Shown: positions 1-7,916, counted from the first letter of the stretch. The stretch: 56,840 bases of DNA from Acidimicrobiaceae bacterium (GCA_027449885.1 DAIDKS010000001.1:70644-127483); one strand, 5' to 3'. Notes: a model not told the origin generated them from the sequence alone. Program-made: numbers and translations.

Positions 1-484
1 AGGCCACGAACCCCAGGTCGAGGAGGCCGGCGAAGCCGACGACCACGTTCAGCCCGAGGGCCAGCAGGACGAACACGCCCACCTGCTCCGTGAGCTGCTG
101 TTGCCAGTAGGGGTCGTTCAGGATCATGGGAAGGACGATGGCCGCCACCAGCATCAACCCGTAGAAGCCCCACCGGACGGGGCGGCGCTCGGCGAGGGCC
201 CGCGGGGTCGCCAACGTCGCGCGCACGGCGCTCTTCGCCTGTGGCCCCTTCGTGACCCAGAGGCTCCACACGCCGAAGAGGCCGGCCGCGAAGACGAGGA
301 AAACCATCCAACGAAAGCCGGCGAAGAGTCCGAACACCGAGACCCGCTCGTTGAACGAACCCGAGATGCCCGCCATGGGCTCCGTCTGGCTCCCCGGCGG
401 CCCGGTCATCAACTCGAGCACCGCCATGGTCGCGGCGCTCACGAGGGCCCGGCGGGCCCACGGCTGCTGCCACCAACGCTCCAC
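1..484 (-). CDS. livM: Branched-chain amino-acid ABC transporter permease LivM, C-terminus outside window
   Basis: The second membrane permease of a high-affinity leucine/isoleucine/valine (LIV) uptake ABC transporter. Only the first 161 codons lie in the window. The reading shows an N-terminal membrane segment near residues 60-75, a basic loop, then a segment ending in the family hallmark LLALGLNVVVGFAGLLDLG. The GTG start overlaps the livH stop by one base (TAGTG), which indicates translational coupling. A later in-frame ATG is possible but would leave a gap after livH. The order binding protein, LivH, LivM is the usual one, so the LivG and LivF ATPases are expected just beyond the window edge. 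Confidence 0.88.
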   Translation of the reverse strand, partial: MERWWQQPWARRALVSAATMAVLELMTGPPGSQTEPMAGISGSFNERVSVFGLFAGFRWMVFLVFAAGLFGVWSLWVTKGPQAKSAVRATLATPRALAERRPVRWGFYGLMLVAAIVLPMILNDPYWQQQLTEQVGVFVLLALGLNVVVGFAGLLDLGFVA

Positions 485-1446
485 TAGGCCGACCTCCCGA
501 GACGCTCACCGAGGATGCCGGTGGGACGGAACAGCAGGACGAGGACGAGGATGCCGAACGCCACCGTGTCGATGTAGGCGGCCTGGACGAACGCGACCGA
601 CAGCTGCTCGACGACGCCGAGGATGAGCCCACCGAGGACGGCACCCCGTAGGTTGCCGATGCCGCCGAGGACCGCGGCCGTGAACGCCTTCAACGCCGGG
701 ACGAAGCCCATCGTGTAGGCGACGCCGGATCCCAGCCCGTAGAGGAATCCCCCGACGCCACCGAGGGCGCCACCGAGGATGAACGTGACCGCGATCGTGC
801 GGTCGATGTTGACGCCCATCAGCGAGGCCGTCTCCGCGTCCTGGGCGACGGCCCGAATCGAGCGGCCCAGGTTGGTCTTCGCGATCAGTCGGTCGAGCAC
901 GACGAGCATCGCGAGCCCCGCGACGAGGATGACGAGGTAGTACATCTGAACCGGCGCCCCGAAGACGCGGAACACGATGTGGTTCACGAAGGGCTGCGGC
1001 ATGGCCATGTTGTAACGGCCGAACTCCTTGCCCGCGAGGTTGAAGGCGAAGTAGGAGGCCCCGATCGCGCTGATGAGGTACGCGAGGGCGGGAGCGTTTC
1101 GTCGTCGCAGGGGACGATAGGCGGTCCGCTCGAGGAGCGTCGCCGCGAGGGCTCCGAAGAGACCGCCCGCGAGTAGACCGATGAGGACGTCGACCACGCT
1201 CATGACGCCGGACGGGTTCGACGTCCCGATCACGGCGCGCAGGACGAAGTAGCTCGCGAAGCCCCCGGTCATGAAGACCTCGGAGTGCGCGAAGTTGATC
1301 AGTCGCAGGACGCCGTAGACCAGCGTGTAGCCGATCGCCACCATTCCGTAGATGAATCCGTTGGCCAGCCCACCCACGAACAGGTACCAGAACTCCTGTC
1401 GCAGCGTGTCGAGGTGACTGGTCAGATAGTGGCCGAAAGCACCCAA
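484..1446 (-). CDS. livH: Branched-chain amino-acid ABC transporter permease LivH
   Basis: A 320-residue inner-membrane permease that pairs with LivM to form the LIV transport channel. The N-terminus carries the LivH signature NGFIYGMVAIGYTLVYG followed by RLINFAHSEVFM, and the body has about eight hydrophobic segments ending in LLFRPTGILGE. The start is TTG, preceded by a good Shine-Dalgarno (GGGGAGGAGAGG) with acceptable spacing. It is 100 bases downstream of the binding-protein gene, and that gap is filled by a large stem-loop. The substrate is inferred from family only; related systems also carry amides or urea. Confidence 0.92.
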   Translation of the reverse strand: MGAFGHYLTSHLDTLRQEFWYLFVGGLANGFIYGMVAIGYTLVYGVLRLINFAHSEVFMTGGFASYFVLRAVIGTSNPSGVMSVVDVLIGLLAGGLFGALAATLLERTAYRPLRRRNAPALAYLISAIGASYFAFNLAGKEFGRYNMAMPQPFVNHIVFRVFGAPVQMYYLVILVAGLAMLVVLDRLIAKTNLGRSIRAVAQDAETASLMGVNIDRTIAVTFILGGALGGVGGFLYGLGSGVAYTMGFVPALKAFTAAVLGGIGNLRGAVLGGLILGVVEQLSVAFVQAAYIDTVAFGILVLVLLFRPTGILGERLGRSA

Positions 1447-1482
1447 CGCCCTCTCCTCCCCTAAGTAGCGAATCAGATGCTA

Positions 1483-1531
1483 CGCGCCGAGTGCCGGGGG
1501 CTACGAACTACTGCCCCCGGCACTCGGCGCG
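1483..1531 (-). promoter_or_regulatory. 19-bp perfect intercistronic stem-loop between livK and livH
   Basis: Arms 1483-1501 and 1513-1531 are exact reverse complements (19 bp) around an 11-base loop. A further AGATG/CATCT pairing outside could extend the stem. No U-tract follows on the transcribed minus strand, so it is not a classic terminator. Placed directly after the binding-protein stop codon, it probably protects the upstream message from 3' decay or lets part of the transcripts end there, giving more binding protein than permease. Confidence 0.75.
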
Positions 1532-1546
1532 CCATCTAGTGATGGA

Positions 1547-2731
1547 TCAGCTGTGGCCGATGGCCTTGATCGTCGTGCCCGACACCTGGCCGAAGTCGAC
1601 GATCGAGGAGCGCGCGAGGTCACCGTTACCCTGGAACTTGATCACGCCCGTGACGCCCTTGTAGGTCATCTGGTGCAGGCGCGTGATCAGCGCGGGACGC
1701 AGGGCCTTCACGGTGGCCGGCCGCTTCATCGTCTTCAGGGCCGCGATGATCATGTTCGTCGCGTCGTAGGACTGTGCCGCGTAGGTGGCGCCGTTGGCCG
1801 GGAAGTGCGACAGAGCACGGTACTGGTTCGCGAGCGCACCGGTCAGGTTGGCGTTGCCGCCACCGGCCTCACTCACGTAGACCCCGTTCGCCGCCGACGC
1901 GGGCGTCGTCTGCGAGATGAGCTGCGTCGTCCACGATCCGTCGTCCGACATCACGATGCCCTTGTAGCCCGCCTGGTTCAGCGCGCCGAGGAGCAGGGCG
2001 AGGTCGCAGTAGTAGCCACCGTAGAAGATCGCGTCGGGGTTGCCTGCCACGATCTGGGTCGCCGCTGCCGTGTACTCCGAGGCCGACGCCGTGCCACCGC
2101 ACGAGCCCGTCTCCGGGTAGGTGTAGTTGGTCACCGACGCGCCGAGCGACTTCGCCTGCGTCGAGACGACCGAGGCGAGGCCCGCACCGTAGAAGGAGCC
2201 GTCGTTGATGACGTCGATGCTCTTCGCGTTGTGCGTCTTCACGAGGAACTTCGCGTCAGCCGCACCCTGGACGTCGTCACCGGCGACCACGCGCATGAAG
2301 TTGTTCTTGGTCCCCTTCGCCAGAGCGGCCGCCGTCGCGGACGGGCTCACCGTGGCCACGTGGGCCGCCGAGTAGTACGGCTCAGCGGTCTCGGTGGCAC
2401 CCGAGAAGGCCGGGCCGACGACGGCGACCAGCGACTTGTTCTGGACGGCGGCCTGGGCCTGCGCGGGCGACAGCGTGCCCGACCCCTGGTCGTCGTACTG
2501 CGCCAGCTTCAGCTTGAAGGGAAGCCGGCCGAACGTCTTGCCCGCGTTGGCGTTGTTGATCGCCAACTGCACCGCGAAGATCATGTTCAGACCCAGCTGC
2601 TGATTTCCGCCCGAAAGCGGCCCCTCATAGCCGATGGTGTAGGTCGGCACACCGGCCGCCCCTGACGCTGACGCGACCCCCACGGCCGGCAACGCCATGA
2701 GAGCCAGGGCACTCGACGCGGCCACCGCCAC
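1547..2731 (-). CDS. livK: Branched-chain amino-acid ABC transporter substrate-binding protein, signal peptide interrupted by amber codon
   Basis: Periplasmic-binding-fold protein (LivJ/LivK, type I) that captures ligand for LivH/LivM. Seen: a hydrophobic leader ending in an ASA-type cleavage site near residues 20-25, then YTIGYEGPLSGGNQQLGLN, the typical start of the mature domain, and two alpha/beta lobes to the C-terminus. There is no lipobox cysteine. This entry starts at the GTG at 2729-2731. The natural start, ATG at 2753-2755 behind a strong GAGGAGG site, is in the same frame but is followed six codons later by TAG (2735-2737). Starting at the GTG loses the positively charged n-region of the signal peptide. 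The gene may be broken, restarted after the stop, or affected by a base error. Confidence 0.82.
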   Translation of the reverse strand: MAVAASSALALMALPAVGVASASGAAGVPTYTIGYEGPLSGGNQQLGLNMIFAVQLAINNANAGKTFGRLPFKLKLAQYDDQGSGTLSPAQAQAAVQNKSLVAVVGPAFSGATETAEPYYSAAHVATVSPSATAAALAKGTKNNFMRVVAGDDVQGAADAKFLVKTHNAKSIDVINDGSFYGAGLASVVSTQAKSLGASVTNYTYPETGSCGGTASASEYTAAATQIVAGNPDAIFYGGYYCDLALLLGALNQAGYKGIVMSDDGSWTTQLISQTTPASAANGVYVSEAGGGNANLTGALANQYRALSHFPANGATYAAQSYDATNMIIAALKTMKRPATVKALRPALITRLHQMTYKGVTGVIKFQGNGDLARSSIVDFGQVSGTTIKAIGHS

Positions 2732-2734
2732 CGT

Positions 2735-2755
2735 CTAGTTCCAACGGAGCTTCAT
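2735..2755 (-). other. Six-codon start segment of livK closed by in-frame TAG
   Basis: ATG AAG CTC CGT TGG AAC TAG on the minus strand, in phase with the livK frame. A strong Shine-Dalgarno lies about 8 bases upstream. The encoded MKLRWN is a textbook signal-peptide n-region, so the stop falls inside what should be continuous coding sequence. The next in-frame start is a GTG three bases after the TAG. Confidence 0.85.
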
Positions 2756-2837
2756 CAGCTCGTCCTCCTCAATGTTTCCCTCATACCCCTGGGATGGCAA
2801 CGAGTCGACTTCGTCCCCCACGCCACCCGCACGGATT

Positions 2838-2876
2838 ACTGCTAGGCCTACCTGGCCATCGCCGCACAGTAGCAGT
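2838..2876. repeat. Interrupted inverted repeat upstream of livK
   Basis: ACTGCTA (2838-2844) and TAGCAGT (2870-2876) are perfect inverted arms 25 bases apart. Inside them lies a smaller GGCC-TACCT-GGCC hairpin. It sits about 85-120 bases before the livK start, in the intergenic region shared with lexA. It could be a regulator-binding site or a leader structure for the liv operon; nothing in the sequence decides this. Confidence 0.4.
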
Positions 2877-2929
2877 GGGCGTCGCGCCGTCCGGCCGCAG
2901 GATCCCAGAAAATCCTTTCGTTTCCCTAC

Positions 2930-2943
2930 CGAACGGATGTTTG
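2930..2943 (+). promoter_or_regulatory. SOS box 1 (LexA operator) upstream of lexA
   Basis: CGAACGGATGTTTG fits the Gram-positive/actinobacterial LexA-binding consensus CGAACRNRYGTTYG at every position. Its right end overlaps the proposed -35 hexamer of lexA, so bound LexA would block polymerase. Confidence 0.8.
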
Positions 2944-2969
2944 CGTCACGGGCACCACGCGTCTAGGCT
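2941..2969 (+). promoter_or_regulatory. lexA promoter
   Basis: TTGCGT (2941-2946) and TAGGCT (2964-2969) are separated by 17 bases, placing transcription start near 2976. The -35 overlaps SOS box 1 and the -10 is followed at once by SOS box 2, as expected for autorepression. Confidence 0.65.
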
Positions 2970-2970
2970 A

Positions 2971-2984
2971 CGAACAACTGTTCG
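2971..2984 (+). promoter_or_regulatory. SOS box 2 (LexA operator) at the lexA transcription start
   Basis: CGAACAACTGTTCG has perfect CGAAC and GTTCG half-sites with a four-base spacer and one departure from the RNRY core. It lies between the -10 element and the Shine-Dalgarno, 41 bases from box 1 in the same orientation. Confidence 0.85.
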
Positions 2985-2996
2985 GTAGGAGGAGAG

Positions 2997-3620
2997 ATGG
3001 CCGAGGTCCTGACCCCCATGCGACGCCAGATCCTGGAGTTCATCGTGGCCTGCCAGCGGGAGCGCAACTTCCCGCCGACCATCCGCGAGATCGGCGACCA
3101 CGTCGGACTCCGGTCGCCGGCGACCGTCGCCAACCACATCGAGGTCCTGAAGAACGCGGGCTACATCGAGAAGAACCCCCAGCAGCCACGCACGCTGACG
3201 GTGCGCATGGAGATGGAGACGCCGACCCCGATCGTATCGCTGCGGCGTGTGCCCTTCGTGGGCGACGTGGCCGCGGGCACCGGAGTCCTCGCCGACGAGA
3301 CCGACCACGAGGTCCTCGACCTCCCCGAGCAGTTCGCCGGTCGCGACGACAGCTTCGCCCTGCGCGTACGGGGCGACTCGATGATCGACGCGGGCATCCT
3401 TCCGGGCGACATCGTGATCGTGCGACGTCAGCCCGACGCTCAGGTGGGTGAGATCGTGGTCGCGGGGATTCCCGGCGACGAGGCCACGGTGAAGCGCTAC
3501 TTCCCCCAGGGGGCGACGGTCGTCCTCAAGCCCGAGAACGCTGCCCTGGAGCCCCTCGAGTTCCCCGCCAGCGAGGTTGTCGTCTACGGGCGGGTGATCT
3601 CGGTCCTGCGAACCTACTGA
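2997..3620 (+). CDS. lexA: LexA repressor of the SOS response
   Basis: A 207-residue repressor-protease, the normal length. Residues 1-70 form the winged helix-turn-helix DNA-binding domain (TIREIGDHVGLRSPATVANHI). The self-cleavage bond is Ala93-Gly94 in GDVAAGTG. The latent serine protease has nucleophile Ser128 (RGDSMIDAGI) and Lys166 (EATVKRY). RecA-DNA filaments trigger cleavage and release of DNA-repair genes. The ATG is preceded by TAGGAGGAGAG, an excellent ribosome site, and by a promoter bracketed by two SOS boxes, so the gene should repress itself. It converges with dapE, leaving only 10 bases and no terminator. Confidence 0.97.
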   Translation: MAEVLTPMRRQILEFIVACQRERNFPPTIREIGDHVGLRSPATVANHIEVLKNAGYIEKNPQQPRTLTVRMEMETPTPIVSLRRVPFVGDVAAGTGVLADETDHEVLDLPEQFAGRDDSFALRVRGDSMIDAGILPGDIVIVRRQPDAQVGEIVVAGIPGDEATVKRYFPQGATVVLKPENAALEPLEFPASEVVVYGRVISVLRTY

Positions 3621-3630
3621 CGCCCGCGGG

Positions 3631-4680
3631 CTACTCCGCGAGCCACCGGCGAAGGACGTCGGCGAACTCGTCGAGTTCGGACTCCGACACCGCCTCGTCC
3701 GGGTGGTGCGCCAGGGTGGGGTCACCGGCGCCGAAGTTGGCGGCGGGAATCCCGTTCTCGTAGAAGGTCGCGACGTCCGTCCAGCCCACCTTTCCCCGAA
3801 CCTCGCCACGAGTGAGCGCGACGAGGCGGGCGAGGTCGGGAGCGTCGAGGCTCGGTGGTGCCGGAGGCGCCCAGTCCTCCAGCACGACGTCGTCCTCCTC
3901 CTCGATGAGGTCGCCGAGGAGGCGCCGCACGCTGGCCCACGCGGACTCTCGATCCCGATCGGGAGCCACCCGGTGATTGAGGGTGAGGCGGGCCTCGTCG
4001 GGCACCACGTTCGCGGCGACTCCCCCCTCGACGGTCACGACCTGGAGCTGCTCGGTGAAGGTGATGCCGTCGACCACGGCCACCCGGGGAAGGTAGCCGG
4101 CCACTCGATCGATCACGGCTCCCGCCCGGTGGATCGCGTTCACCCCCATGAAGGGCCGCGCGGTGTGGGCCCGTCGTCCCCGCAGGGTCACGCCGATCCG
4201 CATCGAGCCCTGGCAGCCGGCCTCCACGCCTCCCCCGGTCGGCTCGGCGAGGAGGGCGACGTCGGCCCGCACGAGGTCGGGTCGTAGCTCGATCAACTCC
4301 CGCAGCCCCGATTCGACACGAGCGATCTCCTCGCGCGCGTAGAAGACCCACGTGACCTCCACCGGACGCGCCGCGGGATCGACGGCCACCTCGAGCATCA
4401 CGGCCAACGACCCCTTCATGTCGCAGGCGCCCACCCCGGCGATCCGGTCACCCTCGCGCTGGGGCGTCGGATCCCCCGGCACGGTGTCCAGATGACCCGC
4501 CACCAGGAGACGGCGCGAGTGCAGGCCGGTCGTCCGGGCGACGACGTTGTCCCCCACTCGCTCGACGTCCAAGTGCGGAGCCCGCCGGAGCATCCGGGCC
4601 ACCACGTCGGCGATCGCCGACTCGTGCCGCGACACGGACGGGATGGCGATGAGCGTCGCGACGTCGTCGAGTCGGCTCAC
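3631..4680 (-). CDS. dapE: Succinyl-diaminopimelate desuccinylase (M20 metallohydrolase)
   Basis: Removes succinate from N-succinyl-LL-diaminopimelate in lysine and peptidoglycan precursor synthesis. At 349 residues it has the M20 dinuclear-zinc signature: His63 and Asp65 in AGHLDTVPGD, Asp87 in VGACDMKGS, the Glu pair at 117-118 (YAREEIA), Glu146 in LLAEPT, and a C-terminal His in TLAHHPDEAV. The GTG start overlaps the dapD stop as GTGA. It is the last gene of a coupled chain dapF-hflX-dapC-dapD-dapE. The dap context makes desuccinylase preferable to other M20 peptidases such as ArgE. Confidence 0.92.
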   Translation of the reverse strand: MSRLDDVATLIAIPSVSRHESAIADVVARMLRRAPHLDVERVGDNVVARTTGLHSRRLLVAGHLDTVPGDPTPQREGDRIAGVGACDMKGSLAVMLEVAVDPAARPVEVTWVFYAREEIARVESGLRELIELRPDLVRADVALLAEPTGGGVEAGCQGSMRIGVTLRGRRAHTARPFMGVNAIHRAGAVIDRVAGYLPRVAVVDGITFTEQLQVVTVEGGVAANVVPDEARLTLNHRVAPDRDRESAWASVRRLLGDLIEEEDDVVLEDWAPPAPPSLDAPDLARLVALTRGEVRGKVGWTDVATFYENGIPAANFGAGDPTLAHHPDEAVSESELDEFADVLRRWLAE

Positions 4681-5501
4681 GTCGCCACCCCGTGATCGCG
4701 CAAGATGGCGTTGAGAGTCGCCTTGTTGTGGCGCTCACCCTCCTCCAGGCGGCGCAGGATCAGGACGCAGGGCAGGAAGAACTCGCCTCCGGGGAACTCT
4801 CGCCGTCGGCTCGCCGCGACCGCGACGCAGTAGTCGGGAACGTGTCCCCGCGACACCTCCTCGCCGGTCGCCGCGTCGATCACGGGAATCGACGGATTGA
4901 GGATCGTCCCCGCCCCGAGCACCGACCCCCGACCGACGCGCGCGCCCTCCACCACCATGCAGCGGCTCCCGATGAAGGCATCGTCCTCGATGACGACGGG
5001 CTGGGCGTTCGGGGGTTCGAGGACGCCACCGATCCCGACGCCCCCCGCCAGGTGGACGTTCGCGCCGACGTGCGCGCAGCTGCCCACCGTGGCCCAGGTG
5101 TCGACCATCGAGTTCGCGCCCACCCAGGCGCCGATGTTCACGTAGCTCGGCATGAGGACGACCCCCGGGGCCAGGTAGGCACCCCGCCGGGCCGAGGCCC
5201 CCGGCACCACCCGCACCCCTCGACGCTCGTAGTCGTGCTTCAGATCCAGCTTGTCCAGATACTCGAAGGGTCCGACCTCGACACGCTCGAGTCCCCGCAG
5301 TCGAAAGAGCAGCAGAATCGCCTGGCGGACCCACTCGTGGACCACGACCGGACCGCCGGGATGGACGTCGGCGACGCGGATCTGCCCGTCGTCGAGACGA
5401 GCGATCACCTGCTCGACGTCGCGGCGGGCCTCGACGCTATCCGGCCCCAACTCCCCGATCTGCTCGAACCATCGGCTGATGCGCTCGTCGAGGCTGGTCA
5501 C
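4677..5501 (-). CDS. dapD: 2,3,4,5-tetrahydropyridine-2,6-dicarboxylate N-succinyltransferase
   Basis: Transfers succinyl from succinyl-CoA to tetrahydrodipicolinate, the step before DapC. About 274 residues, matching the E. coli enzyme in length and motifs: an alpha-helical N-terminus, then a left-handed beta-helix with LMPSYVNIGAWVG, MVDTWATVGSCAHVG, NVHLAGGVGIGGVLEP and IEDDAFIGSRCMVVEG. The longer, divergent DapD of mycobacteria looks different, so this is a proteobacterial-style form (inference). The GTG at 5499-5501 is chosen because it lies 4 bases after the dapC stop and the protein then begins like the family. The open frame continues upstream inside dapC but has no homologous character there. 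Confidence 0.93.
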   Translation of the reverse strand: MTSLDERISRWFEQIGELGPDSVEARRDVEQVIARLDDGQIRVADVHPGGPVVVHEWVRQAILLLFRLRGLERVEVGPFEYLDKLDLKHDYERRGVRVVPGASARRGAYLAPGVVLMPSYVNIGAWVGANSMVDTWATVGSCAHVGANVHLAGGVGIGGVLEPPNAQPVVIEDDAFIGSRCMVVEGARVGRGSVLGAGTILNPSIPVIDAATGEEVSRGHVPDYCVAVAASRRREFPGGEFFLPCVLILRRLEEGERHNKATLNAILRDHGVAT

Positions 5502-5505
5502 CTGC

Positions 5506-6627
5506 TCATCGTAGGCGGGAGGTCGCCCGCTGGCGCAGCCTCTGCGCGACGACGCGCAGTCGTTCGGTCGGCTGGACCACGGCGATGCGGACGTGGGCCG
5601 ATCCCGCCGCCCCGTAGAGCTCACCCGGGCTGACGACGATGCCGGCGTCACGGGCGAGGTCGGCGGCGAGGGCCCAGCCGTCGCCTCGGTCGTCGCGACA
5701 CCAGAGGTAGAAGCCCCCGGCGGGCACGTCCGCCGCGACGCCGTACTCGCGCAGCGCGGCGGCGAGCAGGTCGAGGCGCTCGTGGTAGCGGCTCCGCTGC
5801 GCCACCACGTGGTCGTCGTCGCGGTACGCCGCGGCCGCGGCGGCCTGCGCGGGCCCCGGCACCATGAGGCCCGCGTGCTGTCGCACCAGGCGTAGGTAGG
5901 CGACGACCTCCGGGTCGCCGGCGTAGAAGCCCACGCGCAGGCCGGCGAGGTTCGACCGCTTCGACGTCGAGTGCAGGGCGAGGACGCCGTCGACCCCCCG
6001 CTCGAGGATGGTGCGGGGGTCACTCCGCCACGTGTAGTCCGCGTAGCACTCGTCACTCACCACGAGGACCTCGTGCGCCCGGCCCCACGCGGCGGCCGCG
6101 TCGAGGTCGTCGAGGTCCCCGGTGGGATTGGACGGCGAGTTCACCCACAGGACGAGCGCCCGGGCCGTCTCCTCCTCGCTGATCGCCGCGAGGTCGAGGC
6201 GACCATCGCGTACCGGGACCGCACGCGGCACGAGGCCCGCCAGCGTGGCGCTCATCGCGTAGGTGGGGTAGCTGATCTCCGGGTACAGGACGACGTCGCG
6301 CGACGGATCCCGGCGGTGCAGGAATCCCGCGAGACTCGCCACGAACTCCTTCGTCCCCACGCAGGCCGCGAGCGCGTCGCTCGGCACGTCCACGCCGAAA
6401 CGGCGCCGCAGCCAGCCTCCCGCCGCCTCGCGCAGCTCCGCGGTGCCGGCGGAGGGCGGGTAGCCCCGGACCCCCACCGCGCGCGCCAGCACTTCGAGGA
6501 CCGTCGCCGGCGGCTCGTCGACCGGCGTCCCGATGGAGCAGTCGATCGGGCCACCCTCGTGGTGGCTCGCGGCCTCGCTCAGCGCGCCGAGCCTCTCGTA
6601 GGGGTAGGGCGGGGGCACGAAGGTCAC
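5506..6627 (-). CDS. dapC: Succinyldiaminopimelate transaminase (class I/II aminotransferase)
   Basis: PLP enzyme converting N-succinyl-2-amino-6-ketopimelate to N-succinyl-LL-diaminopimelate with glutamate. About 373 residues, beginning VTFVPPPYPYERL. The fold-type I landmarks are NSPSNPTG near 163-170, SDECYADY near 191-198, and the PLP lysine Lys223 in HSTSKRSNLAG. The GTG at 6625-6627 overlaps the hflX stop as GTGA and fits the pattern of this operon; an upstream GTG at 6642 would add five residues. Placement just before dapD and dapE supports the DapC assignment over a generic aspartate aminotransferase. Confidence 0.9.
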   Translation of the reverse strand: MTFVPPPYPYERLGALSEAASHHEGGPIDCSIGTPVDEPPATVLEVLARAVGVRGYPPSAGTAELREAAGGWLRRRFGVDVPSDALAACVGTKEFVASLAGFLHRRDPSRDVVLYPEISYPTYAMSATLAGLVPRAVPVRDGRLDLAAISEEETARALVLWVNSPSNPTGDLDDLDAAAAWGRAHEVLVVSDECYADYTWRSDPRTILERGVDGVLALHSTSKRSNLAGLRVGFYAGDPEVVAYLRLVRQHAGLMVPGPAQAAAAAAYRDDDHVVAQRSRYHERLDLLAAALREYGVAADVPAGGFYLWCRDDRGDGWALAADLARDAGIVVSPGELYGAAGSAHVRIAVVQPTERLRVVAQRLRQRATSRLR

Positions 6628-7916
6628 GAGGCCACCCGCCACTCGGCGAAGCGGGCGCGACCGACCTCGTCGAGCGCGACCCGCAGGACGAGGTCGTCAC
6701 CCTCGACCGACGTCTCGAGCACCTCGCCCTCGCGGTGGGCCGCCGCCACGAGGTCGCCGCGGGACGAGGGGATCCGTAGGATCACGACCCGGTCACTCGA
6801 GCGCAGTCTCTCCCCGACGGCGTTGACCACGGCCTCCATGTTCTCGCCCGTGAGAGCCGACGCGTAGACGCTGCCCGGGTAGAGCTTCGCGAGGTCCCGC
6901 GCGTGGGAGCCCACGGCGTCGCACTTGTTGAAGACCAGCAACTCGGGGACCTGGTCGGCCCCGATCCGCGCCAGGACCTCGCGCACCGCGGCGATCTGTT
7001 CCTCGGCGACGTCGCTCGACCCGTCCACGACGTGGACCAGCAGATCCGCTCCCTGGACCGAGCGCAGGGTCGACATGAAGGCCTCGACGAGCTCGTGGGG
7101 CAGGTTCGAGATGAAGCCCACCGTGTCGGTCACCAGCACGGTCTCCCCGCCGGGGAGCTGGCGCTGGCGGGTGCGGGGGTCGAGCGTCGCGAAGAGCCGG
7201 TTCTCGGTGAGGACCCCCGCGTCGGTGAGGGCGTTCAGCATCGACGACTTCCCGGCGTTGGTGTACCCCACGAGGGTCACCTCCCGGTGTCGACCGCGCT
7301 CTCGCCCCTGACGCTGGACCTCGCGCGTGCGGTCGATCTCGGCGAGCTCTCGGCGAATCCGGTGGATCCGCTGGACGAGGCGACGGCGATCGACCTCGAG
7401 CTGCGTCTCGCCCGGTCCCCGCGTCCCGATGCCGCCCGCCTGCTGGGAGAACGACCCCCCCGCCCGACGCAGCCGCGGCAGTCGGTACTGGAGGAGCGCC
7501 AGCTCCACCTGGGCCTTGCCCTCGGGGGTCCGAGCGTTCTGGGCGAAGATGTCGAGGATCACCGCCGTGCGATCGATCGCCGTGCGGCCGAGGATCTTCT
7601 CGAGGTTCCGCTGCTGGGCCGGGCTGAGGGAGTGCTCGAAGACGACGGTGTCGGAGTCGACGGCGAGGCACACGTCGCGCAGCTCCTGGACCTTGCCCGA
7701 CCCGAGGAAGGTCGCCGGATCCGGCGCGTCACGGCGCTGCACGACGCGCGCCACGACGTCGGCCCCCGCCGTGTCGACGAGCAGGGCCAGCTCGTCGAGC
7801 TGTCGGGCGAGATCCTCCTCGCTGACCCCGGGGAACTGGACCCCGACGAGCACGATCCGCTCGCGGAAGGTGCGATCGATCAGGGTCGAGGGCAGGTAGG
7901 TCAAGCGCTCAGCCAC
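6624..7916 (-). CDS. hflX: Ribosome-associated GTPase HflX
   Basis: A 430-residue GTPase that binds 50S/70S ribosomes and splits stalled or hibernating ones under stress. The HflX-specific N-terminal domain contains FLGSGKVQEL (70-79) and DRTAVILDIFAQNARTPEGK, followed by the glycine-rich linker GGIGTRGPGETQLE and a coiled coil. The G domain has G1 GYTNAGKSS (217-225), a DTVGF G3 and NKCD G4. The GTG start overlaps the 3' end of dapF by 16 bases. It sits between dapF and dapC, so a ribosome-rescue factor is coupled to a lysine operon; dapF-hflX adjacency is common in actinobacteria, while the downstream dapC-dapD-dapE is less so. Confidence 0.95.
   Translation of the reverse strand: MAERLTYLPSTLIDRTFRERIVLVGVQFPGVSEEDLARQLDELALLVDTAGADVVARVVQRRDAPDPATFLGSGKVQELRDVCLAVDSDTVVFEHSLSPAQQRNLEKILGRTAIDRTAVILDIFAQNARTPEGKAQVELALLQYRLPRLRRAGGSFSQQAGGIGTRGPGETQLEVDRRRLVQRIHRIRRELAEIDRTREVQRQGRERGRHREVTLVGYTNAGKSSMLNALTDAGVLTENRLFATLDPRTRQRQLPGGETVLVTDTVGFISNLPHELVEAFMSTLRSVQGADLLVHVVDGSSDVAEEQIAAVREVLARIGADQVPELLVFNKCDAVGSHARDLAKLYPGSVYASALTGENMEAVVNAVGERLRSSDRVVILRIPSSRGDLVAAAHREGEVLETSVEGDDLVLRVALDEVGRARFAEWRVAS

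Noticed and set aside
1483..1531. Rho-independent terminator after livK
   Set aside because: The stem is strong but no U-tract follows on the transcribed strand, and livH needs the same transcript.
2735..2737. TAG as a recoded sense codon (for example pyrrolysine)
   Set aside because: TAG is used as a normal stop for livH, truB, ribF, proS and others here, and the codon falls in a signal peptide rather than at a catalytic site.
5502..6056. Upstream extension of dapD through dapC
   Set aside because: It reads as Ser/Thr/Arg-rich nonsense inside dapC, and the remaining 274 residues already equal the full family length.
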